64,000 nt of DNA from an uncultured Lachnospiraceae bacterium. Lineage in GTDB: Bacteria > Bacillota > Clostridia > Lachnospirales > Lachnospiraceae. Position numbers and translations under genes: made by a program. The notes under the pieces were generated by a model. The model was not told the origin of the DNA, ran no database searches, and worked only from the letters and a program-made list of their open reading frames with translations. Shown here piece by piece: positions 8,191 to 16,559 of the stretch (its first letter is position 1; every line of letters begins with the position of its first letter). The stretch is taken from positions 74,931-138,930 of the forward strand of contig CAJUTC010000004.1 in the NCBI GenBank assembly GCA_910589195.1, in the 5' to 3' direction.

Positions 8191-8349
8191 TTAGAATATA
8201 ATTAGGTCTAACTGTCTATCGGTAATTTTCCTAAGAAGCACCTGTTCGAGCAGGTGCTTTCTTTGATAATAATCTACCATGTCCGCACACTTGGCACCAC
8301 CATAAATGAAACTGTGCAGGCGATTGGGTATTGAATTTAACTTCACCAC
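8191..8349 (-). CDS. Small hypothetical ORF convergent with the toxin-like peptide
   Basis: A minus-strand frame of about 52 codons begins at GTG-GTG (8349/8346) and ends just before the hairpin at 8145-8190. Its product ends LLRKITDRQLDLIIF. No good ribosome site is visible. It may be an ORF of chance within the antisense partner of the peptide gene, or a genuine small protein. I do not recognise it. Confidence 0.22.
   Translation of the reverse strand: MVKLNSIPNRLHSFIYGGAKCADMVDYYQRKHLLEQVLLRKITDRQLDLIIF
8237..8258 (+). terminator. Hairpin downstream of the small peptide cassette
   Basis: AGCACCTG and CAGGTGCT arms with a TTCGAG loop are followed by TTCTTTG. This is a plausible weak terminator for the cassette transcript. 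Confidence 0.4.
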
Positions 8350-8640
8350 GACTTATACTGGTATTAACGGCAAAGGTCGATTTATTTTGGGTCTTGCAGC
8401 CCGTTAACTAAACTGATTTCAGGTTTCCTCATTTATGCCACCATCTGTCCAGTTTCTTCCGGCAAAGGATGTATAGTAAAATGACAGCAGACAGGAAACC
8501 ATGCCGCAAATTTCCATGGAGGTGCCGCTTCGCGGCCCCGTTTTCGCGCATTTCAGCGCAAGGGCGCTGGATTTTCAAAGTAATTATTTCTATAATTTTA
8601 ATTTCACGCCTGATAAAAGGCGCAATACGGAGGAATCAAT
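8350..8640. other. Gap before the rRNA methyltransferase gene
   Basis: No gene is supported here. The stretch holds a GC-rich segment with GCGC-type repeats near 8525-8570, and ends in ACGGAGGAATCAAT as the ribosome site of the next gene. Confidence 0.4.
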
Positions 8641-9861
8641 ATGCCCCATAACATACAAAATCTGCCAATGGTACAAATTAAAAAAGGCGCCGGACGTTCC
8701 TTAAAAGCCGGAGGCGCCTGGATTTATGACAATGAAATTGATACCATAACTGGCTCTTATGAAAACGGAGATATGGTTTTGGTAACCGATTTTGACGGTT
8801 ACCCCTTAGGCCAGGGATTTCTTAACTTAAATTCTACCATTGCTATCCGGATGATGACCCGAAAAAAGGATGTTGTTGTAGATGAGAATTTTATTGAAAT
8901 GCGGGTAAGGTCTGCCTGGGAATACCGAAAAGCCGTGTCAGAAACCGGAAGCTGCCGTCTGATTTTCGGAGAAGCCGATTTCCTTCCAGGCATTGTTGTA
9001 GATAAATTTTCCGATGTTTTAGTAGTAGAATCCTTAGCTCTTGGCATTGACCGTTGGAAAATGGTAATCTTAGAAAAACTTTTGGCTGTCCTGTCAGAAG
9101 ATGGGATTTCCATCCGGGGCATCTATGAGAGAAGCGATGCCAAGGTGCGCCTTCAGGAAGGGATGGAGCGGTTTAAAGGATTTATCGGAGAGCCATTTGA
9201 CACGAAAGTAGAAATAATGGAAAATGGAGTTCGCTATCTGGTAGATGTGCAGGACGGGCAAAAAACAGGGTTCTTCCTGGATCAAAAATATAACCGCCTG
9301 GCAATCCAGCGCCTCTGCCCAGGAAAGAAGGTATTAGATTGCTTTACCCACACCGGTTCATTCGCCCTGAATGCGGGAATTGCAGGCGCTTCCTCCGTCT
9401 TAGGCGTAGACGCTTCCCAATTAGCCATCAATCAGGCAATTGAAAACGCCAGGTTAAACGGCTTATCCCAGCGGGTTCAATTCCAATGCTCTGATGTTTT
9501 TGAACTCCTTCCTCAGCTTGAAGCCAAGGGAGAACGATTTGATGTGGTGATTTTAGATCCCCCCGCCTTTACCAAATCCAGGAATTCCATCAAGAACGCA
9601 GTAAAAGGATACCGTGAAATTAATCTTAGAGGTATGAAATTAGTAAAAGACGGCGGTTTCCTGGCAACCTGTTCCTGTTCTCATTTTATGAGTCCGGAGT
9701 TATTCACAAAAACCATCCGGGAAGCGGCTTTGGGCGTCCATAAACGGCTGCGTCAGGTGGAGTATCGGACGCAAGCCATGGATCACCCTATTTTATGGGC
9801 AGGCGAAGAAACTTCTTACTATTTGAAGTTTTATATCTTCCAGGTAACAGAAGAAAAATAA
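8641..9861 (+). CDS. Class I SAM-dependent rRNA (cytosine-C5) methyltransferase, RlmI/RlmK type
   Basis: A 406-residue protein close in length to E. coli RlmI. The N-terminal 80 residues form a PUA-like RNA-binding domain (KKGAGRSLKAGGAWIYDNEI). A linker with FGEADFLPGIVVDK follows, then the Rossmann methyltransferase domain. SAM motif I is VLDCFTHTGSFALNA and the acidic motif II is VLGVDASQLAI. DPPAFTKSR is motif IV, and TCSCSHF carries the catalytic Cys of motif VI. It should methylate a 23S rRNA cytosine (C1962 in E. coli numbering). It stands alone on this strand, with ACGGAGG before its ATG. Confidence 0.88.
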   Translation: MPHNIQNLPMVQIKKGAGRSLKAGGAWIYDNEIDTITGSYENGDMVLVTDFDGYPLGQGFLNLNSTIAIRMMTRKKDVVVDENFIEMRVRSAWEYRKAVSETGSCRLIFGEADFLPGIVVDKFSDVLVVESLALGIDRWKMVILEKLLAVLSEDGISIRGIYERSDAKVRLQEGMERFKGFIGEPFDTKVEIMENGVRYLVDVQDGQKTGFFLDQKYNRLAIQRLCPGKKVLDCFTHTGSFALNAGIAGASSVLGVDASQLAINQAIENARLNGLSQRVQFQCSDVFELLPQLEAKGERFDVVILDPPAFTKSRNSIKNAVKGYREINLRGMKLVKDGGFLATCSCSHFMSPELFTKTIREAALGVHKRLRQVEYRTQAMDHPILWAGEETSYYLKFYIFQVTEEK

Positions 9862-9939
9862 ACGGCGGCGTCCTGGAACACTCTTTCTTTGCGCTCTTTC
9901 AGGTTGCTTAAAACGCGAAATGACTTGCTTACAACAAAC

Positions 9940-9971
9940 GGCGCTATATTCCTGATAAAGGAAATAGCGCC
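9940..9971. terminator. Strong hairpin after the rRNA methyltransferase
   Basis: GGCGCTATATTCCT pairs with AGGAAATAGCGCC around a GATAA loop. The T-run is weak (CATTAATATTATC), so it may be a processing or bidirectional terminator. Confidence 0.5.
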
Positions 9972-10161
9972 ATTAATATTATCACAAATAGTCACAGTCA
10001 CGATTAATCCCATCTGTTTTGTTTTGTTTCGCTTAACTTAACTTGCCTGATCCGGACAAGATTCTATCGTTCTTCATTTACCTGGTTCTTGTGATAAATT
10101 CCATATGTGAACTACCCTATTGTCTAAAGCCAGTGGGATTGAGGTGATCTTATTTCAAATT

Positions 10162-10191
10162 TTGACAACCGAAGATGTGGTATGCTATTAA
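10162..10191 (+). promoter_or_regulatory. Promoter of the acyltransferase gene
   Basis: TTGACA at 10162-10167 and TATTAA at 10186-10191 are 18 bases apart. The start of transcription would be near 10198, so the leader is about 150 bases long. Confidence 0.5.
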
Positions 10192-10197
10192 TACAAT

Positions 10198-10328
10198 AAA
10201 TTTGTAAATGTGTACTTTTACAAATTTTTTTGTTTTCTACAGCCTTTGCCTACTTTACCATAAAAATGTCGATTTTGCAACAGAATTTACAGATAGAAAC
10301 AGGCTAAACCGCCTGTTTGTAAAAGTAC
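10198..10328 (+). promoter_or_regulatory. Leader with two mutually exclusive pairings
   Basis: AAATTTGTAAA (10198-10208) can pair with TTTACAAATTT (10217-10227), followed by a T-run, giving a terminator-like hairpin. The 13-base segment at 10212-10224 (GTACTTTTACAAA) is also perfectly complementary to 10316-10328 (TTTGTAAAAGTAC). A smaller ACAGGC/GCCTGT hairpin lies just before the second segment. The overlap suggests an attenuation switch, but no ligand-binding core is recognised. Confidence 0.45.
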
Positions 10329-10353
10329 GCATTTTAAAAAGGAGGGCAATTTG

Positions 10354-11430
10354 GTGGCAATTACGACCAAAGAGAATCAAAAACTGTATATCTATTTTTT
10401 AAAGATCATTGCCATATATATGGTGCTTTTTAATCATACTGGAAATGCGGGATTTGTATTGTTCACCGTTGCCCATGATTCAAAATTATACGCATTTTAT
10501 CTGTTTAACGCAATCTTAATTAAAATCGCTGTACCTTTGTTCTTTATGACATCTGGCGCGTTGTTATTAGGAAAGGATGAATCTTTGAAACATCTGTTGC
10601 AAAAAAGATTTCTGAAGTATGTGGTCATATTATTTGTGGGATCCGCCATATCATATTTATATTCTTCCCTGCGCCAGCATTCCGCCCCTTTATCAATCAC
10701 GTACTTTTTTAAGACATTGTATACGTCAAGGTTAGCCAACGCATATTGGTATTTATACACTTATCTTGCCTATATTTTGACGCTTCCTTTACTAAGGCGA
10801 TTGGCCAGAGCCATGACCAATAAAGAATACTGGTGGATGATTGTTCTGCATGGCTTGATCAATAGCCTTTCGATCATAGAATTTCTCATATGGAAAGGAA
10901 GCGCTTCCCACAATGGCAGTTTTTCTCTCTTTATAACGACCAACTATATCTTTTATCCCTTAACCGGATATTTTATTGATCAGCGGCTGCGCAAGGAGCA
11001 GTTTACCAAAAAAAATTTTTTACTGCTACTTGCTCTCAGCTTTGTTGCCATAGCCATCTGCTGTGTTATGACTCAGTATCGGTGCACCTTAATCGATGAA
11101 TGGCAGGAAAGCTCCTGCCAGACATTTTTTAACACTTTGATCTTTATCCCTACGCTCACTGTGCATTATGGAGCAAACATGTACTTTTTCAAATACAGAC
11201 CCCATCCATGGATCGCTCAAGCCATTTTTGTCGTTGGCCAAACAACGTTTGGCATCTATCTATTTGAGGATATATGGAGGAATGAAACTCAGTTCGTTTT
11301 TACATTTCTGAAACCAATTATTCATACTTTGCCAGCATGCTGGATATGGATCGTAACCGCCTGTTTCCTTGGAGGGATTGTTACAATGGGATTTAAAAAG
11401 GGGTTCAATGCCTTAAAATCTATAGGATGA
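10354..11430 (+). CDS. Membrane acyltransferase family 3 protein
   Basis: About 358 residues. GGAGGG at 10341 is 7 bases before GTG 10354 and only 4 before TTG 10351, so GTG is preferred. The product has about ten membrane spans and opens with YIYFLKIIAIYMVLFNHTG, holding the conserved His of the acyltransferase-3 family. The PLFFMTSGALLLGKDE segment fits the same family, and a Phe/Trp-rich interior and FGIYLFEDIWRNE near the end complete the fold. Such enzymes O-acetylate or succinylate cell-surface polysaccharides or antibiotics. No sugar gene flanks it, so the acceptor is unknown. Confidence 0.75.
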   Translation: MAITTKENQKLYIYFLKIIAIYMVLFNHTGNAGFVLFTVAHDSKLYAFYLFNAILIKIAVPLFFMTSGALLLGKDESLKHLLQKRFLKYVVILFVGSAISYLYSSLRQHSAPLSITYFFKTLYTSRLANAYWYLYTYLAYILTLPLLRRLARAMTNKEYWWMIVLHGLINSLSIIEFLIWKGSASHNGSFSLFITTNYIFYPLTGYFIDQRLRKEQFTKKNFLLLLALSFVAIAICCVMTQYRCTLIDEWQESSCQTFFNTLIFIPTLTVHYGANMYFFKYRPHPWIAQAIFVVGQTTFGIYLFEDIWRNETQFVFTFLKPIIHTLPACWIWIVTACFLGGIVTMGFKKGFNALKSIG

Positions 11431-11462
11431 TTAATCAAGCAGTCAAACATGTTATTCCACAA

Positions 11463-13958
11463 TCAGCCCTTACCTTTTGGAATCCGCAGTTTAAACATTT
11501 GCGTCCCAATTTGCCTGACCTCCAAAGGCGCCTCCTCTGGTAATGGTTCCAGGGGGCTGATTGTAATCTGCAGCAGTTCATCTCCTATGGTTTCCATCTC
11601 ACAATGCTGATATTTCCCGTCTTCCCCGTCTGCTAAAAACCGGGTTTGGTTCTCCAAATCTTCTACGCTGCTTACCATAATCCGGTTCTGGTCCCAGTCC
11701 AACTGCCAGCAGGCCCCGCCATCCAAAACGGCAAGAAGGCTTCCTGTAAGCAGCCCCATTTGCTGCTGCCCGGAAAAATCAGGTTTCATCCGCATAAGCG
11801 GGCGTGGAAACTCCTGATCATTGGTCCAGCCTTCATAATAAAGCCACCCGTCCGCATAGGATAAACCATCATACACCTGGTACAAAATATTTGCGGTCTG
11901 GCGGTTTCTTCCGTCAAAGCAGATACTTGTCAGACCCGGATTTTTAAAATCCATTAATGTTTCTTGGGCGGCTGCCGTATAAATCAGCCGTTCCTCTGTA
12001 AGTACCACCTTTTGCTGTTCCCAGCTCTGCATGCAGGCAAGGGGATCCAGAATCTCTTCATTTCCATTTTGATAACGAACCAGCTCCATGCGGCCATAGG
12101 GCAATGAAAAAACAGAAGCCTCAGGCAATCCCTTTCCTTCACCCGCCTTTTGTTCAAATTCCAAAAGGGTTCTTGGTGACCGGAACAAATAGGTGTAATC
12201 CTCTCTGGAAAATAAATACATGCACTGGCTAATTTGTCCCTTTTCATTTACCAGTTCTTTTCCATCCCCCAGAAATAAAAATACTTGCCGCATTACCTGC
12301 TCATCCGGATCGTAATATCCATACCAAAGATCCCGCAGAAAACAAGTCCCATCGCCGGAAGGCCTTCCTCCTAACACAGCAATCCGCCCGTCTTCCATCT
12401 TGAGTACATCAAAATCCTGGTTGTCGTTCCAACCTCCATTTCCCCAGCCAGATACTACAAAATCCTCTCTGGCGCCACCGCTTAGAAACCGATCTTCCTT
12501 ATGGATTCCATCACCGCTGGCGGCTGCTTTTGGAACTGATTTCTGGATAGCAGTAAATAATGCTTCATATTCCCCCTCATTGGGATAAAATAAATCCGGA
12601 TGCCAGCAGCCGTCTGCATCTTTTGAAAATGAAAACAGGCCAAACGCTCCGTGAAACATAAGCAAGTCTTCGGAGGCGGCATCCAAATATACCCTGCTTA
12701 CCTGCTCATTCTCTGAAACGCTTTCAGAAGATTCCTTATTTTCTGCCCTATGAGGCAGCAATTTTACAGAACTGAGCCAATCAAAGGAAATCGACTGCAA
12801 AGGATCCTCTCTGTCGTCATCTGCCCCAACTTTTCCGGCAATAAAAATACTGGTAGGGCCATCCGCTCCTCCAATGATAACTGTAGTATCGGAAGTTTCC
12901 CCCATCTTGCTCTCCTCCCCTTGGTTTTCTTCCTGCTGGCCTGGAGATTGAGATTTTTTTACATCTTTACCGCTTCCAGGCTCTTTGGGCAGATTTGAAT
13001 TCCCGCTTACCAATAAGCCAATTATTACTACAGTTCCAATTAAAGCTCCTGCCGCCATAGACCCTTTTCCCGGCTTATGATAGGACAAGATATTTTTGAT
13101 TCTTTGATAAGCGGAGTGCTTTCCAAATGCCAGAGGAAGCAAACAGCGGTTCCTTCTCTCTGCTTCCTTTAGGAGTATCTTTGAATATTCTACTCTTTCC
13201 TTTTGCCCCCGCTCAAAAATCACCTGCTCATCACAGGACATTTCCATATCTTTGCACATGCCGCGAAAGCTAAGCCATGCCATGGGATGGAACCAGTGAA
13301 TCATTAAGGCTCCTATCCATAGAATTTTTACCAGTCCATCTCTTCTTCGGATGTGAACCAGCTCATGGTGGAGAATCAAGTCCTGTTCCTCTGGTTCCAA
13401 ATCAGACGGCAGATAGATCACAGGATACAAAATTCCCATGGTAAACGCTCCGCTGATTTGATCCGATGCCCGAATGGCGATCCTTTGTTTCCCCTGTTCC
13501 ATTGTCCCCTGATTCCTGGAAGCAGAACAGATCCTTTGAAGTTTGACCCACTGCCACAAATGATAGCAAAAAAATACAGCCATTCCCAAAATCCACAGCA
13601 CAAAGGCGATTGCCAGTACTATTTGTATGGGATTCACGGACTGGTCTTCCGATACAGGCGCCAGGGAATTCATCACCGTTTGATTTACCGCCCGGTCAAG
13701 CCAGATTACACCCGTTTCAACTTCGGGTTTCTGTGTATACACAATTTCCATCCCAATTGGCTTAGGATTTACCGGAAGAAGGCTGACAGGCGCGGTCAGC
13801 ACCACTGGACACAGAAAGCGGAACAGCACTGCCATCCACAGCCAATACCCATACTTTTTGGGAAACTTTTTCATGATTCCTCTCCATACGATCACCTCAA
13901 ATGCCGTGCAGCCTGCTGCAAAGCTCATATTCAATACCCGTATCATAACCGCTTCCAT
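11463..13958 (-). CDS. BlaR1/MecR1-family M56 peptidase receptor with extra C-terminal domain
   Basis: An 831-residue protein behind AGGAAAGGAGGAAGC. The N-terminal half has the BlaR1 layout of several membrane spans and a cytoplasmic zinc protease with HHELVHIRRRD (HExxH at about 198-202), plus the third-ligand region MEMSCDEQVI. A membrane helix at about 310-325 follows. The outer domain is not the usual penicillin-binding sensor. It is a long Trp/Tyr-rich region of YYEGWTNDQ and YLFRSP-type strands, like the DUF5050-type propeller repeats, preceded by a GGADGPTSIFIAGK motif at about 355-375. It sits 54 bases after a BlaI-type repressor gene, so it should sense a surface signal and cause repressor cleavage. 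The ligand is unknown. Confidence 0.8.
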   Translation of the reverse strand: MEAVMIRVLNMSFAAGCTAFEVIVWRGIMKKFPKKYGYWLWMAVLFRFLCPVVLTAPVSLLPVNPKPIGMEIVYTQKPEVETGVIWLDRAVNQTVMNSLAPVSEDQSVNPIQIVLAIAFVLWILGMAVFFCYHLWQWVKLQRICSASRNQGTMEQGKQRIAIRASDQISGAFTMGILYPVIYLPSDLEPEEQDLILHHELVHIRRRDGLVKILWIGALMIHWFHPMAWLSFRGMCKDMEMSCDEQVIFERGQKERVEYSKILLKEAERRNRCLLPLAFGKHSAYQRIKNILSYHKPGKGSMAAGALIGTVVIIGLLVSGNSNLPKEPGSGKDVKKSQSPGQQEENQGEESKMGETSDTTVIIGGADGPTSIFIAGKVGADDDREDPLQSISFDWLSSVKLLPHRAENKESSESVSENEQVSRVYLDAASEDLLMFHGAFGLFSFSKDADGCWHPDLFYPNEGEYEALFTAIQKSVPKAAASGDGIHKEDRFLSGGAREDFVVSGWGNGGWNDNQDFDVLKMEDGRIAVLGGRPSGDGTCFLRDLWYGYYDPDEQVMRQVFLFLGDGKELVNEKGQISQCMYLFSREDYTYLFRSPRTLLEFEQKAGEGKGLPEASVFSLPYGRMELVRYQNGNEEILDPLACMQSWEQQKVVLTEERLIYTAAAQETLMDFKNPGLTSICFDGRNRQTANILYQVYDGLSYADGWLYYEGWTNDQEFPRPLMRMKPDFSGQQQMGLLTGSLLAVLDGGACWQLDWDQNRIMVSSVEDLENQTRFLADGEDGKYQHCEMETIGDELLQITISPLEPLPEEAPLEVRQIGTQMFKLRIPKGKG

Positions 13959-14012
13959 ATGCTTCCTCCTTTCCTCACTGGCATATTTTCATTTCTCTTG
14001 TTTTCACGCCCA

Positions 14013-14441
14013 TCATTTTTCTACCGCTTTTTCGATCATAGACCGCAGTTCCTCTGCTTCTGCCTTGGTCAAGGTTCGGTCTGATAAAAAGGCCGTTACA
14101 AAGGCCGGAAGAGATCCGGAAAAGCTTTTCTCCACTACCGCCTGGCTTTCCTTGCGCCGCACTTCCTCCTCTTTTATCAATGCAGTTACTGTAGCCTGCT
14201 CATTTTTTACAAAGCCCCGCCTGGCCAGCTTTTTCAGCACAGTAAAGCAGGTGGACTTTTTCCAGCCAAACTTCTCCAGGCACAGCCTGGCCAGCTCCAT
14301 AGAGCGAACCGGTTCATGCTCCCACACCAGCTTCATAAAGCGGTATTCTCCTTCAAATAATTTCCCATCCGAAGCGAAAGTTTGACGAATTTCTCCTGAA
14401 TCCGGAAATACCGAATTTGTCATCTCTTGATTATGCTCCAT
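14013..14441 (-). CDS. BlaI/MecI-family transcriptional repressor
   Basis: A 142-residue protein from the ATG at 14441, 9 bases after AAGGGGGA; a GTG at 14450 touches that site and is less likely. The winged-helix part reads FMKLVWEHEPVRSMELARLCLE, then KKSTCFTVLKKLARRGFV, as in BlaI. A C-terminal helix, LTKAEAEELRSMIEKA, would give the dimer. It precedes the BlaR1-like gene in one operon. Two GTCTATT-type dyads lie just upstream, so it probably represses its own operon until the receptor triggers its cleavage. Confidence 0.88.
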   Translation of the reverse strand: MEHNQEMTNSVFPDSGEIRQTFASDGKLFEGEYRFMKLVWEHEPVRSMELARLCLEKFGWKKSTCFTVLKKLARRGFVKNEQATVTALIKEEEVRRKESQAVVEKSFSGSLPAFVTAFLSDRTLTKAEAEELRSMIEKAVEK

Positions 14442-14526
14442 CCCTTGCACTCCCCCTTTTGTAAAATCTGGCTCCTCCCGCTTTTAGTTTCAATGAATCT
14501 TCTTAACGGGAAATTTATTTGCTTTA

Positions 14527-14569
14527 GGTCTATTGCAATAGTCCTTTTTATAAGTCTATCATAATAGAC
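14527..14569 (-). promoter_or_regulatory. Two BlaI-type operator dyads
   Basis: GGTCTATTGCAATAGTCC (14527-14544) and GTCTATCATAATAGAC (14554-14569) are near-perfect dyads of one GTCTAT-ATAGAC pattern, 27 bases apart, immediately upstream of the repressor gene. The position fits autoregulation. Confidence 0.65.
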
Positions 14570-14707
14570 CTTTTCTGTCAATCTTTTTTATTCCTGAAAA
14601 TCCCAAGGCTAGAAAATGCCCCTTATCAGCCATCAAAACTGATAACAGGCACTTTGCTCTGTACATACAAGTTCCGTCATTACCAGACCTATATAATAAC
14701 AAAAATA

Positions 14708-14732
14708 GCAGGTAGCCATAAAGGCCACCTGC
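14708..14732 (-). terminator. Terminator of the hnd hydrogenase operon
   Basis: On the minus strand GCAGGTGGCC and GGCTACCTGC pair around TTTAT, followed by TATTTTTGTTATT. It lies 70 bases after the hndD stop. Confidence 0.75.
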
Positions 14733-14801
14733 CATATAAAACAAATTATATCCTCTCATCTGTACTGTTCGAACCTTATCATGCTGATCTTTCCCTGCAC
14801 A

Positions 14802-16544
14802 TTAATTTACACTTCTCTTTACATAGGTCGTATGAAGCAGATGATGGGCTTTCTTGCTTCCCGGCTCGCCTAAATATGTTGCATACAATTCTTTAATAGC
14901 CGGATTCTCGTGGGACTTGCGGATGGGGTTATTCTGATCCAGATCATAGAGCACCTTAGCCCGCAGTGCCCGGATATCTGTGGTATTGCGCACATGTCCT
15001 GGCTGCTGTGGCTGTCCGCCGCCGTTTACACAGCCGCCCGGGCATCCCATAATCTCAATAAAGTGATAATCTGCTTCCCCATTCTTTACCATATTTAACA
15101 GCTTTCTTGCATTGGCTAAGCCGGATGCTACGGCAACCTTCACATCCATGCCAGCTACCTGGTAAGTGGCCTCTTTAATGCCTTCTGTGCCTCTGACTTC
15201 TGTAAAGTCTACACTCGGAAGTTCCTCACCGGTAAGAGTTTCCACAGCCGTCCTTAAGGCAGCTTCCATAACGCCTCCTGTTGCGCCAAAGATTACTGCT
15301 GCTCCTGTGCCAAGGCCTAATGGTTCATCAAACTTCTCATCCGGAAGCTCCGTAAACCGTAAGCCCACTTTTTTAATCATCCGGGCCAGTTCCCTGGTGG
15401 TCATGGAATAGTCTACATCTGGATATCCGGCGCCATCTTCATCAGGACGTCCGATTTCAAACTTCTTCGCGGTACAGGGCATTACAGATACAGAAACGAT
15501 ATTCTTTGGATCAATTCCCATCTTCTCCGCATAATAGCTCTTTGCAATGGCTCCGAACATCTGCTGGGGCGACTTGCAGGAGGACAGGTTCTCTGTCATA
15601 TCCGGGAAATAATGCTCACAGTATTTTACCCAGCCCGGAGAACAAGATGTAATCAGCGGAAGCACGCCGTTATTCTGAACACGATGAACAAATTCATGGG
15701 CTTCTTCCATAATGGTTAAGTCAGCGCTGAAATTGGTATCAAACACTTTGTCAAAGCCAATACGGCGCAGAGCGGCTGCCATCTTGCCTTCCACATCGGT
15801 TCCGATGGGATAGCCAAATTCTTCTCCAAGACCTGCACGGACAGCCGGGGCGGTCTGCACAATCACGTGTTTTTCCGGATCGTGGATGGCTGCCAGCACG
15901 TCGTCAATACAGGATTTTTCCGTTAACGCTCCAGTAGGACATACTGCAATACACTGACCGCATGATACGCAGGAGGTTTCTCCCAATCCCATCTCAAACG
16001 CCGAACCTATGTTGGTGCGGAATCCTCGCTCATTAGCTCCGATAACGCCGATGCCCTGGGTATGCTCACAGACAGCCACACAGCGGCGGCAAAGAACACA
16101 CTTTGAATTATCCCGAAGCATATGGGCGGCGGAATCATCGATGCAGGACGGGGTTCTTGAACCGTCATAATAGCCTTCATCCTCTACGCCAAGCTCCTTT
16201 GCAAGCTGCTGCAGCTCACAGTTTCCGCTTCTCACACAGGATAAGCACTTTCTATCATGGTTGGATAATAGAAGCTGAACCGTTTTCTTCCTGGAATCTA
16301 ATACCTTTGGAGTATTGGTCCATACTTCCATTCCGTCATTAATGGGGTATACACAGGAAGCCACCAGGCTTCTTGCGCCCTTTACTTCTACCACACAGAC
16401 ACGGCAGGCGCCGATTTCATTGATTTCCTTTAAAAAGCACAGGGTAGGAATCTCAATGTGGGCAAGCCTGGCTGCTTCCAGGATGGTGGAACCCTTTGGA
16501 GCAGAAACTTCCATGCCATTGATTTTAATTGTAACATTCTCCAT
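14802..16544 (-). CDS. hndD: NADP-reducing [FeFe]-hydrogenase catalytic subunit HndD
   Basis: A 580-residue protein. An N-terminal [2Fe-2S] ferredoxin domain (ACRVCVVEVKGARSLVASC) leads a NuoG-type 4Fe-4S segment (HDRKCLSCVRSGNCELQQL). Two 4Fe-4S motifs follow (CVLCRRCVAVCEHTQG and CVSCGQCIAVCPTGAL). The H-cluster domain shows all three loops: TSCSPGWVKYCE, MPCTAKKFE and EIMGCPGGCVNGGGQP. A small-subunit-like tail, AHHLLHTTY, ends it. It interconverts protons and H2, taking electrons from NAD(P)H through HndC and possibly from ferredoxin by bifurcation. It is the last gene of the operon and has a clear ribosome site (GGGAGGGAAG). Confidence 0.93.
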   Translation of the reverse strand: MENVTIKINGMEVSAPKGSTILEAARLAHIEIPTLCFLKEINEIGACRVCVVEVKGARSLVASCVYPINDGMEVWTNTPKVLDSRKKTVQLLLSNHDRKCLSCVRSGNCELQQLAKELGVEDEGYYDGSRTPSCIDDSAAHMLRDNSKCVLCRRCVAVCEHTQGIGVIGANERGFRTNIGSAFEMGLGETSCVSCGQCIAVCPTGALTEKSCIDDVLAAIHDPEKHVIVQTAPAVRAGLGEEFGYPIGTDVEGKMAAALRRIGFDKVFDTNFSADLTIMEEAHEFVHRVQNNGVLPLITSCSPGWVKYCEHYFPDMTENLSSCKSPQQMFGAIAKSYYAEKMGIDPKNIVSVSVMPCTAKKFEIGRPDEDGAGYPDVDYSMTTRELARMIKKVGLRFTELPDEKFDEPLGLGTGAAVIFGATGGVMEAALRTAVETLTGEELPSVDFTEVRGTEGIKEATYQVAGMDVKVAVASGLANARKLLNMVKNGEADYHFIEIMGCPGGCVNGGGQPQQPGHVRNTTDIRALRAKVLYDLDQNNPIRKSHENPAIKELYATYLGEPGSKKAHHLLHTTYVKRSVN

Positions 16545-16559
16545 TTGTTCTTCCCTCCC

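Noticed and set aside
13353..14084. Plus-strand 243-codon frame opposite the BlaR1/BlaI genes
   Set aside because: It is antisense to two well-supported genes, with His/Pro-rich shadow composition and no start signal.
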